A stretch of DNA of 64,000 nt from NCBI RefSeq assembly GCF_017916325.1, contig NC_090158.1:1-64000 (forward strand), written 5' to 3'. This document shows positions 31,084 to 41,819 of this stretch, piece after piece (the stretch's first letter is position 1; each line of letters begins with the position of its first letter). Made by a program: the position numbers and the translations under genes. This stretch comes from Leishmania martiniquensis (Eukaryota; Euglenozoa; Kinetoplastea; Trypanosomatida; Trypanosomatidae). The notes under the pieces were generated by a model. The model ran no database searches. It was not told the DNA's origin and was given only the letters and a program-made list of their open reading frames with translations.

Positions 31084-34000
31084 ATGCAGTCATCAGCCAC
31101 GCCCGAGCTGCAGCGACTGTGGTTGGATGCGCGGTGCGCCCCGCCTACCTCGGCGCAGCGCATTGACAAGGTGAGTGCGTTTCTCTCTGTGTTTGTGCCA
31201 GCATTCAAGTCGCGAAACGCGCAGACATTTCGGACTCTCTTCGGTGATGGCGCCGCTCTCGTAGGGCTGTTATGCAGAGACTTTGCCTCTCTTGCGCGCC
31301 GGCTATCCCACGAGGACGCCACGCTGTTTCTTTGCTCGACAACACTGACAACTGTGCAACTCTTCTCCCAGGCGTTGCGCTTTCTCATTAGCGATCATTC
31401 TATTTCGTGTTCCGAAGTCGGACAGCTAGCGAGCACGTACGAGAGCTTCGGAAACTTTAACGTCGTCGCCCTAGCTCTTGTCCTTCACGAGCGTCTTTTG
31501 CGCGCAATACAAGCGCGAGATAAAGAAGCCGCTGATGGGGGGGCAGTCGCCCAAACAGACGCCTCCCTCCTTCAGCTTGTGCGCGCCGTCGTCTCATGCC
31601 AGCGCAAGGAACTGACGAGGCACTCAACGCTGGAAGCAGTTCTGCCAGAGCACGTGACCAGCGTCGCTGTGACAGCTGTGACGTACTTCTCGGCGCCAGA
31701 GGAGGCGGGTGTCGAGGCCGCGGAGGCGAGTAGCAGTATACTCCACGAGCAACTTCCAAATGTGCTTGACGCGGATACGGTAGCAGATACTCTGAGGGTG
31801 ATGGAGGGCGCACTAATTTCGACGCAACGGCGCCCTTCTAACTCGGCTGCAGCGGTATGGTCTCTCAACTGCTTCGCCTACGCGCTAGACAACATCATCT
31901 ATGCCAAACAGCTCGTCGGATTTTCGACTGTGGAGAGCGTCAATTTCGATATCATCACCGCTACCGCCCTGAACTGCGAGGAGGAAAGTGGCGTCGACAG
32001 CATGCCAGCTTTACGCCGCGTGGTGGAGAGCTTGCGTGTGCTAGCGCTGGCAGAGCGGTCCGACGTGTCGAGCCGACACCCAGCTCACACGCCGCTTAGC
32101 AGCGGCTTCTTGCGCATGCTTCCCGCGACGGTCGGCAGAATGCAGCAGCGCTTTGCCAGTTCGTGGGGTGCTTCTGAGCGGAGCGCGATAACGCCAGTCG
32201 TCCGCTGTGATGGTGCCGTCGAAGCTCTGGCACGCCTATTTGTGCTTAGCACGCAGAGGCCAATGGCAGAACTTTGCGGAGAGCAGCTATTTCAGCTTCT
32301 CCTTATGAAGGGCGTCTCGGCAACTCTATTGGGCTTTGTGCTATCGATGTGCGCTGAGAGCACCCCGTCCTTGGAGGTGTCAAAGCTGTGCTCTCTGATG
32401 GGTTTTGTTGGCACGCTGCCTTGCAAGAGCGAGGTTGGCGATTTCCTGCAAGCGATTCTGGGCCACCTCCGCTACGGGCGACTTCGCTTGCCTGAACAGC
32501 GGCTCACCGTTGTGGACTTCTTCACAGATTGGTGCCCTAAAGCGAGCACGCACACCGCGGTATCGCTGGCGCTTGGAGTGATTCAGGCGTGCGTATACTG
32601 CATGGTGCAGCTCGCGGTCGATCCGCACGCTGGCGATTTGGAGAGGTTTGCCGAGCACTTCTCCGTTTTGGCTAAGGTAGTGCTGGGGTCGAAGGAGGCA
32701 GCGGATTCGCTCAATCGAGACAACTGCTGCGCTGCGCTGCTGCAGGTGATGCTGTCGTCACTGGAGTCGAAGCAAGTCCACACCGCCGTTCTGCTTAGGG
32801 ACGCTTTCGTGGGGCTGGTGCTGAAAACGAATCGTTTTTGCGACGTTCTCGTCGAACAAATTGCATCTGCCACCAACGCGAACGCGTGGGCATCGCTGAC
32901 AACGCCTCTTCTTTCTACACTAGTGGTGCTCTTGCGTTCCTGCGGTCGGCACAATCGAGCGTCTTTACCGCACAATTGCATCGAGCTGTGCCTCTTGCTC
33001 ATGCAGCATGTTGAGAGTAGCAGCCAGCACCCCCTGGTCGATCGACATCTGCTCGGCTGTTGTCTTAGCTTGTTACTGACGCTCGTTAATTACAGCGATG
33101 TGTGGGAGCTGGTGGAGCGCACGCTTGGGACGCTGCCGGTGAGCTGCGACCATGCCCAGAGCATGATGGACCTCTGCACAGGGGTGCTGCGCTCCAGCGA
33201 GAGTCTGGCAGTGGCCGAGCAGTACTTCAGTGAACCGGTGGAGTCGAAGGTGCGGTGGTCCACGCCGCGTTTTCTGCGCTTTGGCCCCTTTGCAGTGATA
33301 GAGGAGCCGTATGTTGAAATGCTCTACCCTGTGAAACTGCTGGTGCGCATGGTGGATACAATGCTCACGGAGCGACACGCCGATGCAGTAAGCGGGACGG
33401 AGGCGTTGGAGCACCTGTTGCTGCACTCTGGCGTGACTTTGCCGAGCTCGTACGTTGGCAACTTCATTGCACGCTGGGAGCGCTTCAGATGGATTCGCTG
33501 TGTATCGAACGTGTGCGATCCGCAGCTGATGCCATTGTTCTTCGCACGCGCCACCACTGCAGCTACCGTTCAGAGGAGTCAGCGTGTGTGGCTGGAGGCG
33601 CTTGGTGGAAGCCCTGCCACTGGTCAAGAGTCGCGCGGCTACAGCGACTACGTTCATTTTGGCGAGGGCGGCGGAGCCAAGGGACTCGTGGCATATTCTG
33701 GTGTTGCGTGGCCGCCGCTGGAGGCATATACTGCTGTGATGTGGGTTTACATGGATCCTGTCCCTTTCAACAGCGGACATGAAGGGCGTGTGGTACTGTG
33801 GCAGTTAGATTGGGATTCCATGGGCCGACACATGGGCGTGTCCCTCATGGCGCACACCCAGCGCATGTGCTGCTTGTACAGATGCGACCTTGGCGGTGAT
33901 GTAACCGTGATCGAGCTGCCCGCGCTGCCGGAGCAGCGATGGGTTCATGTTGCAACAACGCATTCCCACGGCAGAGTATTCGGCTCGCAATTGAAAATGT

Positions 34001-37000
34001 ACATGGACGGCGTGGAGGTGGCACGCAGAGGGTGCCCGTACCCTGCCGGAGGCCTGCGGACGGCCGCCGCTCTGGCCACATCCCTTCCATCCCTGCAAAA
34101 CCTCCAGCTGGAGGTGACCATCGGCTCTCCGCACGACATCCCAACAAACCCCGCGACCTTGCGTCTGATCAGCTTTCAACTATACGGCTGTGGTGCCTCG
34201 CAACAGCAGATGACTTCCCTCTACGCGATGGGACCCTACCCGTCGAATCAGGTGTGGGATAACGCAGGACAGCATGTGTTCGACCTAGACGCGCCGTGCT
34301 TGTGCGATGAGGTTATACGATACGTGGAGGCGTCAGTGCAGAATGCGTCACTGGAATCGATGCTGCGGGAGCAGAGTGTGGTGCTGGCCTTCCCCCCCAC
34401 GGTGCGGATTGTGGACGTGCACGCCTTTGCAATGGAGCAGATCGACACCGCGTTCGAATACTTGAACAACAAACAGTGGGCACTGCGTAACCTCGCTGCT
34501 CCAACGACGGCTGTGCTACCCCTGCATGGATACTACCGTCCTCCACGTGACAGCCGCACAAAGAGCGTTGACGCGCTCCTGTGCAGCGGCGCCTTTGAGG
34601 AGTGGATGCGGTGGATGCGCTGCATTGCCGCTGGTGTGCTCGACGCAGAGCTCTTGAAGGGCTTTGCTACTGAAGCGGACAACTCGGATGCCTCACCGAA
34701 GGAAGCGGGGGAAAGCTTCGCCGCCGTGGAGGAAATGGCGTACAGAATGCTGCGCGTCCTCAATCTTATCAACACCCAGCGGTCAGATCTGCTTCCTCTA
34801 AGCTGGCAGCGCTTCATGGTGCAGTTTGCCGAGCATGTCACCCGCTACCCAAAGATATACCTGCACCCCGTCAGCGCTGTTACACAGCTGCTGCAGCTGT
34901 GCTTGCAGACGGTACGCTACCGCGACAAGCACCTACGCGCGGTGGATATGCAGCTGGTGTCGAACCTGTTGCCACTGGAGCACATCTTTTTTAACTGGCG
35001 CCTGCTATCTAATCTACCAGATGACTCCTGGATGGCAGTCTTGGCGACGCTGCGGCAGCTGGTGTCGCCCTCCAGCGCTGCGGCTGGGTTCAACACCGCA
35101 CGTCTTCTCAGAGCCGACTTTGTGAACGGCTTTGTGTTTGGGCTGTTGCGCGAGTACGTGGCTTTTCCGCGACTCGTAACGGCAATCGAACTGGTGAAGT
35201 GCATGCTGCTCATCACTGAGGCGACCGAGGAGCTGATGGAGCGGGTACTAATGGCAGTGCTCCTTACCGTGCCTGGGCCCCGCCATGATGGGTCGAGCAG
35301 CACGCTGGAGAGCCACCTCGGCAGTAAGTTGGCTACAACATCGTTTGCGTACCTCGTACTCACTCGAAACATGCTTCTTCGTTGTCTCAACGAGGTGCTG
35401 GACATGGCCTTGAATGACGGCAACGGGGCTGTTCTCGCCGCCTTCGTCTCCGTTGTGCCGGAGTGGTGGTTCACGGCGCTGCTCTCAGGCAACTCCCACC
35501 CAATTTCGGCGACACTGGCGTTGCGGCTTTTTGTGCTTTGTTTTCTGAACTCGAAGGCCTTCCGTGAAGCGTACTCGGCGACAAAGGCCGAGTGCATCTC
35601 GCGAGCGATGGAGGCTCACTGCCACCAGCGTGAGCTGATGGACATCCTCGTGCACGGGTACATGGGCCACTTGTGGGTGGCAAGCTCGTCACATGCGGGT
35701 TACAGCACAGAGGGGTGGTGCGGGAAGACTGAGATGGAGGGGTTGCTCGTGCTTATACTGCAGCTTCTCAAGGCCCAGTGCCAGCTCTTGCTGCGCGGCA
35801 CCCTCGTGACCTCCGAGGAAGTCACAGTTCGCGGCTACTTCAGCGCTGCCGCCGCCGAGGGTGCCATTGCTACCCCAGGCAAAGCGTCGCTATCCACTGG
35901 CCGATGGAGACGTGCTCGGATTGTGCTCTCAGCTCTTTGTCGTCTGAGAAAAACTGTGGCTGATAAAAAAGGGGTGAGGGCTGGCGGGCCCGCGTCGTCA
36001 ACGCTGCCGGTGGCGCAATACACCGCCCCTGTCTGTTTGCTGAAGGACTCTGTGTGCGAGATTCTCGACTGGCTTACCAAGTCCTACCATCTCTCGAGAT
36101 CGCTCAGCAGGCTTCTTTACAAGAGCAGCAACGCCGCCAATTTGTCGGACCTTCTCATGTGGCCGGTGTTGGTGGCGCTGTGCCCGAGGGAGCCGACCTC
36201 TGCTCAGGCGAGCGCGCGCGCGGAGCTACTGAGCAGAGTGCGTGCAGAGGAGGAGGACAGCGCTTCCTCGTCCAGCGGTGAGGCCCCCGCTCTCCTCGAG
36301 AGGGAGGAGGAGGAGTGGGAGGCTCTTCCAGATCCCACGATGTGTGAAGCGCGCAGCTTCGGTTTGGACTCGATGGGGCCGGCCGAGGGGATGGAGAGCG
36401 TGTACGACGCATGCAAGATGTTTTTTCTCACGCATGCCAGATCGCGGGAGTCGAACACGGGCTCTCTCGTCGCTACTGGTGGCCGTACAACGATGAGTAA
36501 GTACGTGCTGACTCTGCACCGCGCTCTGTCTGCAGAGGTCAAGGGCGTTGGTAACCATGCCGAAGACGCTCGCAAGGCGTTTCTCTGCATTGTGTGGCTC
36601 AAGGCGGCGGAACAGGCCGTCGACTGCACGCCCGACAGCAGCGCCGCGGTGGTGAAGCGCAACGTTCTCGAGCTGGGCAAGTACATGCTGGGCCGCCTCG
36701 TCAGCGGCTGTGCTGTTCCGCCGGCGGCGATCGCGGGCTTCTACCGATTTTTGTTGGCCCGGCTGGAGTGCGACACCGTGGTCATGAAGACTGCGCGCAC
36801 AGCGCTTTTTGAATGGTTTATGTACGTGACATCTGTCGCATTTTACAAGCTGGATTCGACCAAGGTGGCTGTGGTGGTGGACATGGCCTACAGCTGCGCC
36901 GACATGCTTTTTTCTGATCCGATGCCGACGGTGGAGCTGCTGAAGACTGTCGTTGGCCGACTTCTTCAGGTGTCAGTGTGCCTGTGGAGCAGCATCGTTG

Positions 37001-40000
37001 ACGAGTGCCACCCGGCCATTCGGAAAATGGCGATGCTGTGGACGGCGGTGCTGTGCGCGAATCAGAATACCGCTTTGGAGGCTACCCTCTTTCTGTATGG
37101 CTCCCCACCGGTGGATACGTTCCACGGCGGCTTCGATCTGCTACTGCCACCGATTGCGTCTCCAGAGGCATTCATGATATGGGTGCGGCAGCACAGCAAC
37201 AAAGTTGCGCAGCTCCTTCAATCTTACACGGGACTCTCGTATCCATTCGCTTTGGCAAACGGTGGCGAGCACTTGCGGCTGATTACCCGCTACACGTGCG
37301 CTTCACTTGCCGAGTGGGACCGCCGCCGCCGCCACGCCTCAGCCATGGCGACTTCGCAGTGGCAGCAGTGGGAGGGGACGTTTCTGACCACCACCTTTGT
37401 CGACCCGGCGCTGCTCACGTGTACCGCAAGCCGGTGCCCGTACTTCTACATGCTGAGCGGGGGTGACGCCGCTATCGACGACGACGGTCCTGTGCGCTAC
37501 GAGTGGTCGATGAATGACAACGGTGCCGTGGGCTGGGGCCGTCGCCTTGTGACGGAGAGCGTAGATGAGATAGCCAGCGAGCCACTTAACTTTTACATCC
37601 GATACGCGCCACCTGTTTGCTTGCCGCTACGGCGGCAGGAGGCGGAAGGACCCGGAGTGATGCTGCGCCCCAACGCTCGTGCGGTAGTGGCAAAGGTGGC
37701 CGGTCGTGGCGCTGGCAGCGCGGTGGTGTTCATGAGCAATGCGTACCTTGTACTAGGTACGGAGAGCTACATCAGCACCTGCGTCCTTACGCGGCAAGAG
37801 CTGCTCATAGTAACCTGCAGTGCAGTTACGCCGGCAGGCGATTTTTTCGCCGAGCAGGTGCGCGTGCACACCGCTTCGCAACACTCTCACGCCAAGTCGT
37901 CTCGGCTGCAGCAAGCTATCCGTCTCTTCGTGTCGGAACAAGGAAAAAGAAGTGGCAGCACATCGTCGCAAGCCGCCTTCCGGTACTCGCAGTACTACCG
38001 CCAACTACAAACCGAGTCTGCCAAGGGAGGTGACGCACTGGTGTGGCGCATTCCACTCGGCAGCATCGCATCAGTACACCAGCGCCTCTTTCAGCACCTC
38101 TCGGCCGGGCTGGAGGTGGTGCTCGAGTCGGGCAAGTGTGTCTTTCTCGTGCTTTTGGACGACGAGCTATCCTTCTCAAAGGCGTCGCGCGATAGGCTTT
38201 TTACGTACTTTGAGAGCGAGTCCGACCCTCTCATGTCCGGCATCGCTACGCACACCATAAGCGAGAAGCTGGCAAAGCTGGGCATCTGGACACGGCGGTG
38301 GGTGCGACGGGAGTGCAGCAACTACATGTACCTGCGTGTTCTGAACGACGCGGCGTCGCGGACGACAGCCAACCTTGGCCAGTATCCGGTGATGCCGTGG
38401 ATTCTGCGTTGCTACACGGAAGGCATTCTCGACCTCGGGGATGCTAGCGTCTACCGGGATCTCACCAAGCCGGTAGGGGCGCTCAATGAGGTGAATGCAA
38501 AGCAACTGCAGGCGCGCTACGCGGAGTGGATTGCTTGCGATCCTCTGGCGGATCCTCCGTATCACTACGGAACGCATTACAGCACCGCCGCCATCGTACT
38601 ATATTACCTCATCCGTCTACAACCGTTCACTTCTAGAGCCATCCGCTTCCAGGGGGGCAAGCTGGATATCGCAGACCGGCTCTTTCATAGCGTCGCAGAG
38701 GCATGGGCCAATGGAAGTGGGCTGAGCAGAGGGGACGTCAAAGAGCTCATTCCTGAGTTTTTCCGTGTGCCTGAGTTCCTGGAAAACCGAAACGGCTTGT
38801 TGCTCGGCACCCGCAGTGATGGCACTCCTCTGGGTGATGTTGTGCTGCCGCCATGGTGTGGGGGGAGCGCCGCCAAGTTTGTGTACATGCACGCACTCTC
38901 TTTGGAAAGCAATGCGGTGAGTCAACAGCTGCACCGCTGGATCGATCTCATCTTTGGCTGCAAGCAGGTCGGGCAGAAGGCAGTAGAGGCGATCAACGTG
39001 TTCAGTCCTCTCTCGTACAAGGAGGGAGTTGATCGTGCAATCAACCACGCCGCCACTGAGGAGGAGCGCAAGTCCATTGTCGCCTCTGTTTCCAACTTTG
39101 GTCAGACGCCCCTGCAACTCTTTAGAGATCCACACCCCGCCCGCAAAGACGCGAATGTGGCGCGCTCCACACAGGCCTTCATGCTGGAGGCTGCCAGAGA
39201 CGTCACTACGCGGCCATGCGTGAGTGCGCAGGTGGTCGGAAAGGCTGAAGAGGGCGTATCGACTGCTCTCTTTATCAATGACACCCTTTTTATATGCGAC
39301 AAGCTGAGTGCCGTGGGCTTGGCAAAGCCGCTGCACCTCTTCTCCTACGAACGCGACTTAGATAGCATCGTCTGCACCTCTGCACGAGGAAACCGTGTGC
39401 TGGCAACCATACAGCAAGTGCGCTCTTTGGGAAACGGCGGCGTTCGCTGCATGTGCGCGTCTCTACGTGGCAGCGTCGTGTGTGTCGGCACAGACAGGGG
39501 TAAGGTGATCGTTTACAGTCGCGAGAGTTACCGCCATCGCTTCTTCATTGTTGCAGTGCTCAACTCCTCCATTGCTGCAGCGCTACGGGAGGCAGGCCCG
39601 GTGTCGAGCCTGCACCTGTTCGACGAAGGTAATTTGCTAGTGGCATATGAGCAGGGGTCGGCGGTGTCTGGCTGGCACCTCTCTGCCTCATCCACCACCT
39701 TTACCTTCGCCGCTTCTTTTTCCACGCAAGCCGACAGCACCGCCGTGAGGGCTGTTTCCCTCGACAGCCACACGGGATTGTATTACGCCGCGAAAGCTTA
39801 CTCCGTCGTCATCTTCTCCTCCTGTGGCGTGGCGCTCACACAGGTAAACATGGAGCCGCTCTTCACGCTGGCTGCACCAGAGTGTGCGGGGCGGATGACC
39901 AACTCGCGCATAACGGCCCTGCTGTTCGCCAACTGCTCCTCCTTCGCATTCACGAATTTGGTTCTCCTGGGGCACCTCAGCGGTTCAGTGTCCCTTTGGT

Positions 40001-40212
40001 GCGTGGTGTCTTCACAGACCATGGCAGGCGAAACACTCCCTTCCCGGTCGCCTCTTTGGTCTTTCCAGTTTCTGCACGAAGTCGTCTTCGACGCCCCCGT
40101 GACGTGTCTCGCCCCGACTACAGAGGAGCTCAGCTTTGTGGTTGGACTCGCCAACCACGCTGCCCATTGCGTGTGCTTTCCCTCATCGCATGTCGACAGT
40201 TCATATGAATAG
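31084..40212 (+). CDS. Giant BEACH-domain protein (ConA-like, PH-BEACH, BEACH, WD40)
   Basis: 3042 aa from the ATG at 31084 (the GTG at 31048 is not used). N-terminal ~870 residues look like helical armadillo-type repeats. Residues about 870-1020 form a concanavalin A-like lectin/glucanase fold (the pattern YTAVMWVYMD ... RWVHVATTHS ... MYMDGVEV). A long helical linker follows. Residues about 2210-2370 match the PH-like domain that precedes BEACH. The BEACH domain spans about 2395-2690 and includes the conserved TRRWVRRECSNYMYL start, PVMPWIL, HYGTHYSTA, FSPLSYKEGVD and QLFRDPHP ends. The last 350 residues are WD40-like. This is the order seen in LYST, neurobeachin, LvsA and WDFY3. Such proteins act in vesicle fission/fusion, lysosome size or autophagy; which of these applies here is unknown. 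Confidence 0.93.
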   Translation: MQSSATPELQRLWLDARCAPPTSAQRIDKVSAFLSVFVPAFKSRNAQTFRTLFGDGAALVGLLCRDFASLARRLSHEDATLFLCSTTLTTVQLFSQALRFLISDHSISCSEVGQLASTYESFGNFNVVALALVLHERLLRAIQARDKEAADGGAVAQTDASLLQLVRAVVSCQRKELTRHSTLEAVLPEHVTSVAVTAVTYFSAPEEAGVEAAEASSSILHEQLPNVLDADTVADTLRVMEGALISTQRRPSNSAAAVWSLNCFAYALDNIIYAKQLVGFSTVESVNFDIITATALNCEEESGVDSMPALRRVVESLRVLALAERSDVSSRHPAHTPLSSGFLRMLPATVGRMQQRFASSWGASERSAITPVVRCDGAVEALARLFVLSTQRPMAELCGEQLFQLLLMKGVSATLLGFVLSMCAESTPSLEVSKLCSLMGFVGTLPCKSEVGDFLQAILGHLRYGRLRLPEQRLTVVDFFTDWCPKASTHTAVSLALGVIQACVYCMVQLAVDPHAGDLERFAEHFSVLAKVVLGSKEAADSLNRDNCCAALLQVMLSSLESKQVHTAVLLRDAFVGLVLKTNRFCDVLVEQIASATNANAWASLTTPLLSTLVVLLRSCGRHNRASLPHNCIELCLLLMQHVESSSQHPLVDRHLLGCCLSLLLTLVNYSDVWELVERTLGTLPVSCDHAQSMMDLCTGVLRSSESLAVAEQYFSEPVESKVRWSTPRFLRFGPFAVIEEPYVEMLYPVKLLVRMVDTMLTERHADAVSGTEALEHLLLHSGVTLPSSYVGNFIARWERFRWIRCVSNVCDPQLMPLFFARATTAATVQRSQRVWLEALGGSPATGQESRGYSDYVHFGEGGGAKGLVAYSGVAWPPLEAYTAVMWVYMDPVPFNSGHEGRVVLWQLDWDSMGRHMGVSLMAHTQRMCCLYRCDLGGDVTVIELPALPEQRWVHVATTHSHGRVFGSQLKMYMDGVEVARRGCPYPAGGLRTAAALATSLPSLQNLQLEVTIGSPHDIPTNPATLRLISFQLYGCGASQQQMTSLYAMGPYPSNQVWDNAGQHVFDLDAPCLCDEVIRYVEASVQNASLESMLREQSVVLAFPPTVRIVDVHAFAMEQIDTAFEYLNNKQWALRNLAAPTTAVLPLHGYYRPPRDSRTKSVDALLCSGAFEEWMRWMRCIAAGVLDAELLKGFATEADNSDASPKEAGESFAAVEEMAYRMLRVLNLINTQRSDLLPLSWQRFMVQFAEHVTRYPKIYLHPVSAVTQLLQLCLQTVRYRDKHLRAVDMQLVSNLLPLEHIFFNWRLLSNLPDDSWMAVLATLRQLVSPSSAAAGFNTARLLRADFVNGFVFGLLREYVAFPRLVTAIELVKCMLLITEATEELMERVLMAVLLTVPGPRHDGSSSTLESHLGSKLATTSFAYLVLTRNMLLRCLNEVLDMALNDGNGAVLAAFVSVVPEWWFTALLSGNSHPISATLALRLFVLCFLNSKAFREAYSATKAECISRAMEAHCHQRELMDILVHGYMGHLWVASSSHAGYSTEGWCGKTEMEGLLVLILQLLKAQCQLLLRGTLVTSEEVTVRGYFSAAAAEGAIATPGKASLSTGRWRRARIVLSALCRLRKTVADKKGVRAGGPASSTLPVAQYTAPVCLLKDSVCEILDWLTKSYHLSRSLSRLLYKSSNAANLSDLLMWPVLVALCPREPTSAQASARAELLSRVRAEEEDSASSSSGEAPALLEREEEEWEALPDPTMCEARSFGLDSMGPAEGMESVYDACKMFFLTHARSRESNTGSLVATGGRTTMSKYVLTLHRALSAEVKGVGNHAEDARKAFLCIVWLKAAEQAVDCTPDSSAAVVKRNVLELGKYMLGRLVSGCAVPPAAIAGFYRFLLARLECDTVVMKTARTALFEWFMYVTSVAFYKLDSTKVAVVVDMAYSCADMLFSDPMPTVELLKTVVGRLLQVSVCLWSSIVDECHPAIRKMAMLWTAVLCANQNTALEATLFLYGSPPVDTFHGGFDLLLPPIASPEAFMIWVRQHSNKVAQLLQSYTGLSYPFALANGGEHLRLITRYTCASLAEWDRRRRHASAMATSQWQQWEGTFLTTTFVDPALLTCTASRCPYFYMLSGGDAAIDDDGPVRYEWSMNDNGAVGWGRRLVTESVDEIASEPLNFYIRYAPPVCLPLRRQEAEGPGVMLRPNARAVVAKVAGRGAGSAVVFMSNAYLVLGTESYISTCVLTRQELLIVTCSAVTPAGDFFAEQVRVHTASQHSHAKSSRLQQAIRLFVSEQGKRSGSTSSQAAFRYSQYYRQLQTESAKGGDALVWRIPLGSIASVHQRLFQHLSAGLEVVLESGKCVFLVLLDDELSFSKASRDRLFTYFESESDPLMSGIATHTISEKLAKLGIWTRRWVRRECSNYMYLRVLNDAASRTTANLGQYPVMPWILRCYTEGILDLGDASVYRDLTKPVGALNEVNAKQLQARYAEWIACDPLADPPYHYGTHYSTAAIVLYYLIRLQPFTSRAIRFQGGKLDIADRLFHSVAEAWANGSGLSRGDVKELIPEFFRVPEFLENRNGLLLGTRSDGTPLGDVVLPPWCGGSAAKFVYMHALSLESNAVSQQLHRWIDLIFGCKQVGQKAVEAINVFSPLSYKEGVDRAINHAATEEERKSIVASVSNFGQTPLQLFRDPHPARKDANVARSTQAFMLEAARDVTTRPCVSAQVVGKAEEGVSTALFINDTLFICDKLSAVGLAKPLHLFSYERDLDSIVCTSARGNRVLATIQQVRSLGNGGVRCMCASLRGSVVCVGTDRGKVIVYSRESYRHRFFIVAVLNSSIAAALREAGPVSSLHLFDEGNLLVAYEQGSAVSGWHLSASSTTFTFAASFSTQADSTAVRAVSLDSHTGLYYAAKAYSVVIFSSCGVALTQVNMEPLFTLAAPECAGRMTNSRITALLFANCSSFAFTNLVLLGHLSGSVSLWCVVSSQTMAGETLPSRSPLWSFQFLHEVVFDAPVTCLAPTTEELSFVVGLANHAAHCVCFPSSHVDSSYE

Positions 40213-41021
40213 CGACTTGGCTAACGTACATTCAACAAAAATATCACCGACATACTTTGACGAAGGGCCTCCTGCGGTACGCCTTACCAGAGGCTCCTTA
40301 CCAGCGACGAGGCTCAGGCTGAACCTAATGTGGCCACCTTTGCCTTTATGGAGGCTGTGTCTTGTCTTCTTCAAGTGCCGCGGAATGCACTTCCGGTACG
40401 CTCTCTTCTACTCGCCGACTCTTGCCACAGCTGAATTCGCACATGACCATCCCAGCAGTCGATGCGTCGCAAAGATTAAACGAGCAAAGCGCCCCGGACA
40501 ATCATTGAGAGTGCACCACCACCACCACACAAATTCTCAACGCACCAAGAGCAAGCACATGTCTTTGAATGAAACGGTGTACGGGTGGCTAGTCGAACAG
40601 CTGAGCATCAGCCACTTTGCATCTGCGCCACCCAACGCTTCCTGAGCGAACCGCAGCAGATTGCCTTCCACTCAGGCAACACAGAACGTTCTTCAAACCA
40701 TAACTGTGAGAAAGCCAATAGACACGACAGCCCTCGCCCACCACTCTCTCTCTTTACCAAGTTATACCGCCCTCAGCTCTTTCTCAATCGAATACCATTT
40801 CCAATTAAAGACTTCCCCACACTGTCGCTCATCGACAGCTCGTTCTCCCGACAACCTTTTTTTTGATATGCCGACCGAAGCGCACCCAGCAGCATTTCGC
40901 ACCAGGCTCATTCGTGCGCATGCCCTCCCACAAATCCGCCACGGCTCTAACTGCTATGTTACACAACACCTGCAACACATACACGCAACAAAATTCCCGA
41001 AGCTACTGCACCGCCATCCTC
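40213..41021. other. Spacer between BEACH gene and snoRNA array
   Basis: About 800 bases. No gene seen; a run of eight T (40857-40864) precedes the array by about 160 bp. Confidence 0.55.
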
Positions 41022-41033
41022 TGCAGTCTGCGC

Positions 41034-41097
41034 GATGAGGTTCGAATGCGCTGGGCAAGACTGATTTGCCCGAGCGTGGGAAACGCCCCAAAGAGCT
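41034..41097 (+). ncRNA. H/ACA-like snoRNA candidate A, copy 1
   Basis: A 64-nt element. The hairpin core pairs GCGCT plus GGGCAA with TTGCCC plus AGCGT (one bulged G, loop GACTGAT). It is followed by an AGA trinucleotide at 41092-41094, three bases from the proposed 3' end. Kinetoplastid pseudouridylation guides are single hairpins of 60-75 nt with AGA in place of ACA. The pocket lies at about 41041-41047 and 41080-41087; I could not assign a target. Confidence 0.55.
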
Positions 41098-41371
41098 GGT
41101 CCTTGTGCGTGGCGCTGCGTGGCTGTGATTCTACTGAACAATCTTTGCTACAGGTGATGTGCGCTGTTGCGCACGAGGTGACCTTACTGTTTCCTATCTC
41201 CAACCAAGATCGATGAGCTGCAGCAGCTGCGCGCGCGCGCCGGGCTCCGTGCGTGCGCGTGTGACGCTCGGGCCCCTGGGGACGGCTGTGTGTGTGCTGC
41301 TGGCTGGGGACGCGTGTCTCGAGTGCGCGGTGCCATACCCGCTGCCCGTGTGTGCATATGTGGGCGTGTGC

Positions 41372-41469
41372 GCGGCAGATGATTACGACCAAGGACATCT
41401 GAGTCAAAACCGAAATCGCTGTCTGAACCCAACGACTGTTGATTGTGTCCCCCGTGTCTGAGCTGCCGC
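41372..41469 (+). ncRNA. C/D-box snoRNA candidate 1, copy 1
   Basis: 98 nt. A 7-bp perfect terminal stem (GCGGCAG with CTGCCGC) encloses box C ATGATTA (41379-41385) and box D CTGA (41458-41461). Internal CTGA boxes occur at 41399 and 41423, with a C'-like GTTGATT at 41438. C/D RNAs guide 2'-O-methylation through the bases just upstream of D or D'. Box C differs by one base from the consensus RTGATGA. Targets not settled. Confidence 0.65.
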
Positions 41470-41564
41470 CGCGCCCGCTGCGCTACTCGTGTGCAGGTGC
41501 GCCTCACGCTCCCCGGCTTCCTCCCCTCGCCTGCGCGCGCCGACTTACGGCTGCGCCACTGCTG

Positions 41565-41653
41565 CGCGTGAATGATGATGCGTGTATTCTGCAATGCGGA
41601 CTCCACTGACGAGGAACAATACGATCACTATGACTATTGGCATCTGACGCTGT
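41565..41653 (+). ncRNA. C/D-box snoRNA candidate 2, copy 1
   Basis: Box C is a perfect ATGATGA (41572-41578); D' is CTGA at 41606-41609 and D is CTGA at 41644-41647, with a C'-like TATGACT between them. Flanking GCG and CGC can form a short terminal stem. The spacing of about 75 nt between C and D is normal for trypanosomatid C/D RNAs. Guide stretches are 41590-41605 (D') and 41628-41643 (D). Confidence 0.65.
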
Positions 41654-41739
41654 GCGCGGCGATGCGGCGTGCTCTCTCTGTGCGTGTGCGTGTGTGCGCC
41701 CCTGCGCCACCGCTCTGCTGTGCTGCTGGCGCGCTGGCA

Positions 41740-41805
41740 AAGAAGGGCCAAAAGGTCGTTCGCGGTGAGCCGGTGCCGCACACGCGGGACAGCCCTGCGA
41801 GAGAG
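41740..41805 (+). ncRNA. H/ACA-like snoRNA candidate C, copy 1
   Basis: GGGC at 41745 can pair with GCCC at 41792-41795 as a lower stem; GTC and CGCG pair with CGCG and GAC above an internal pocket. AGA follows at 41800-41802, three bases from the proposed end. Structure drawn by eye only. Confidence 0.4.
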
Positions 41806-41819
41806 TGTGCAGTCTGCGC

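Noticed and set aside
41034..41055. GGTTCGAAT in the repeat unit, like a tRNA T-loop or B box
   Set aside because: The flanks do not form a T-stem, and no acceptor stem or A box lies at tRNA spacing.
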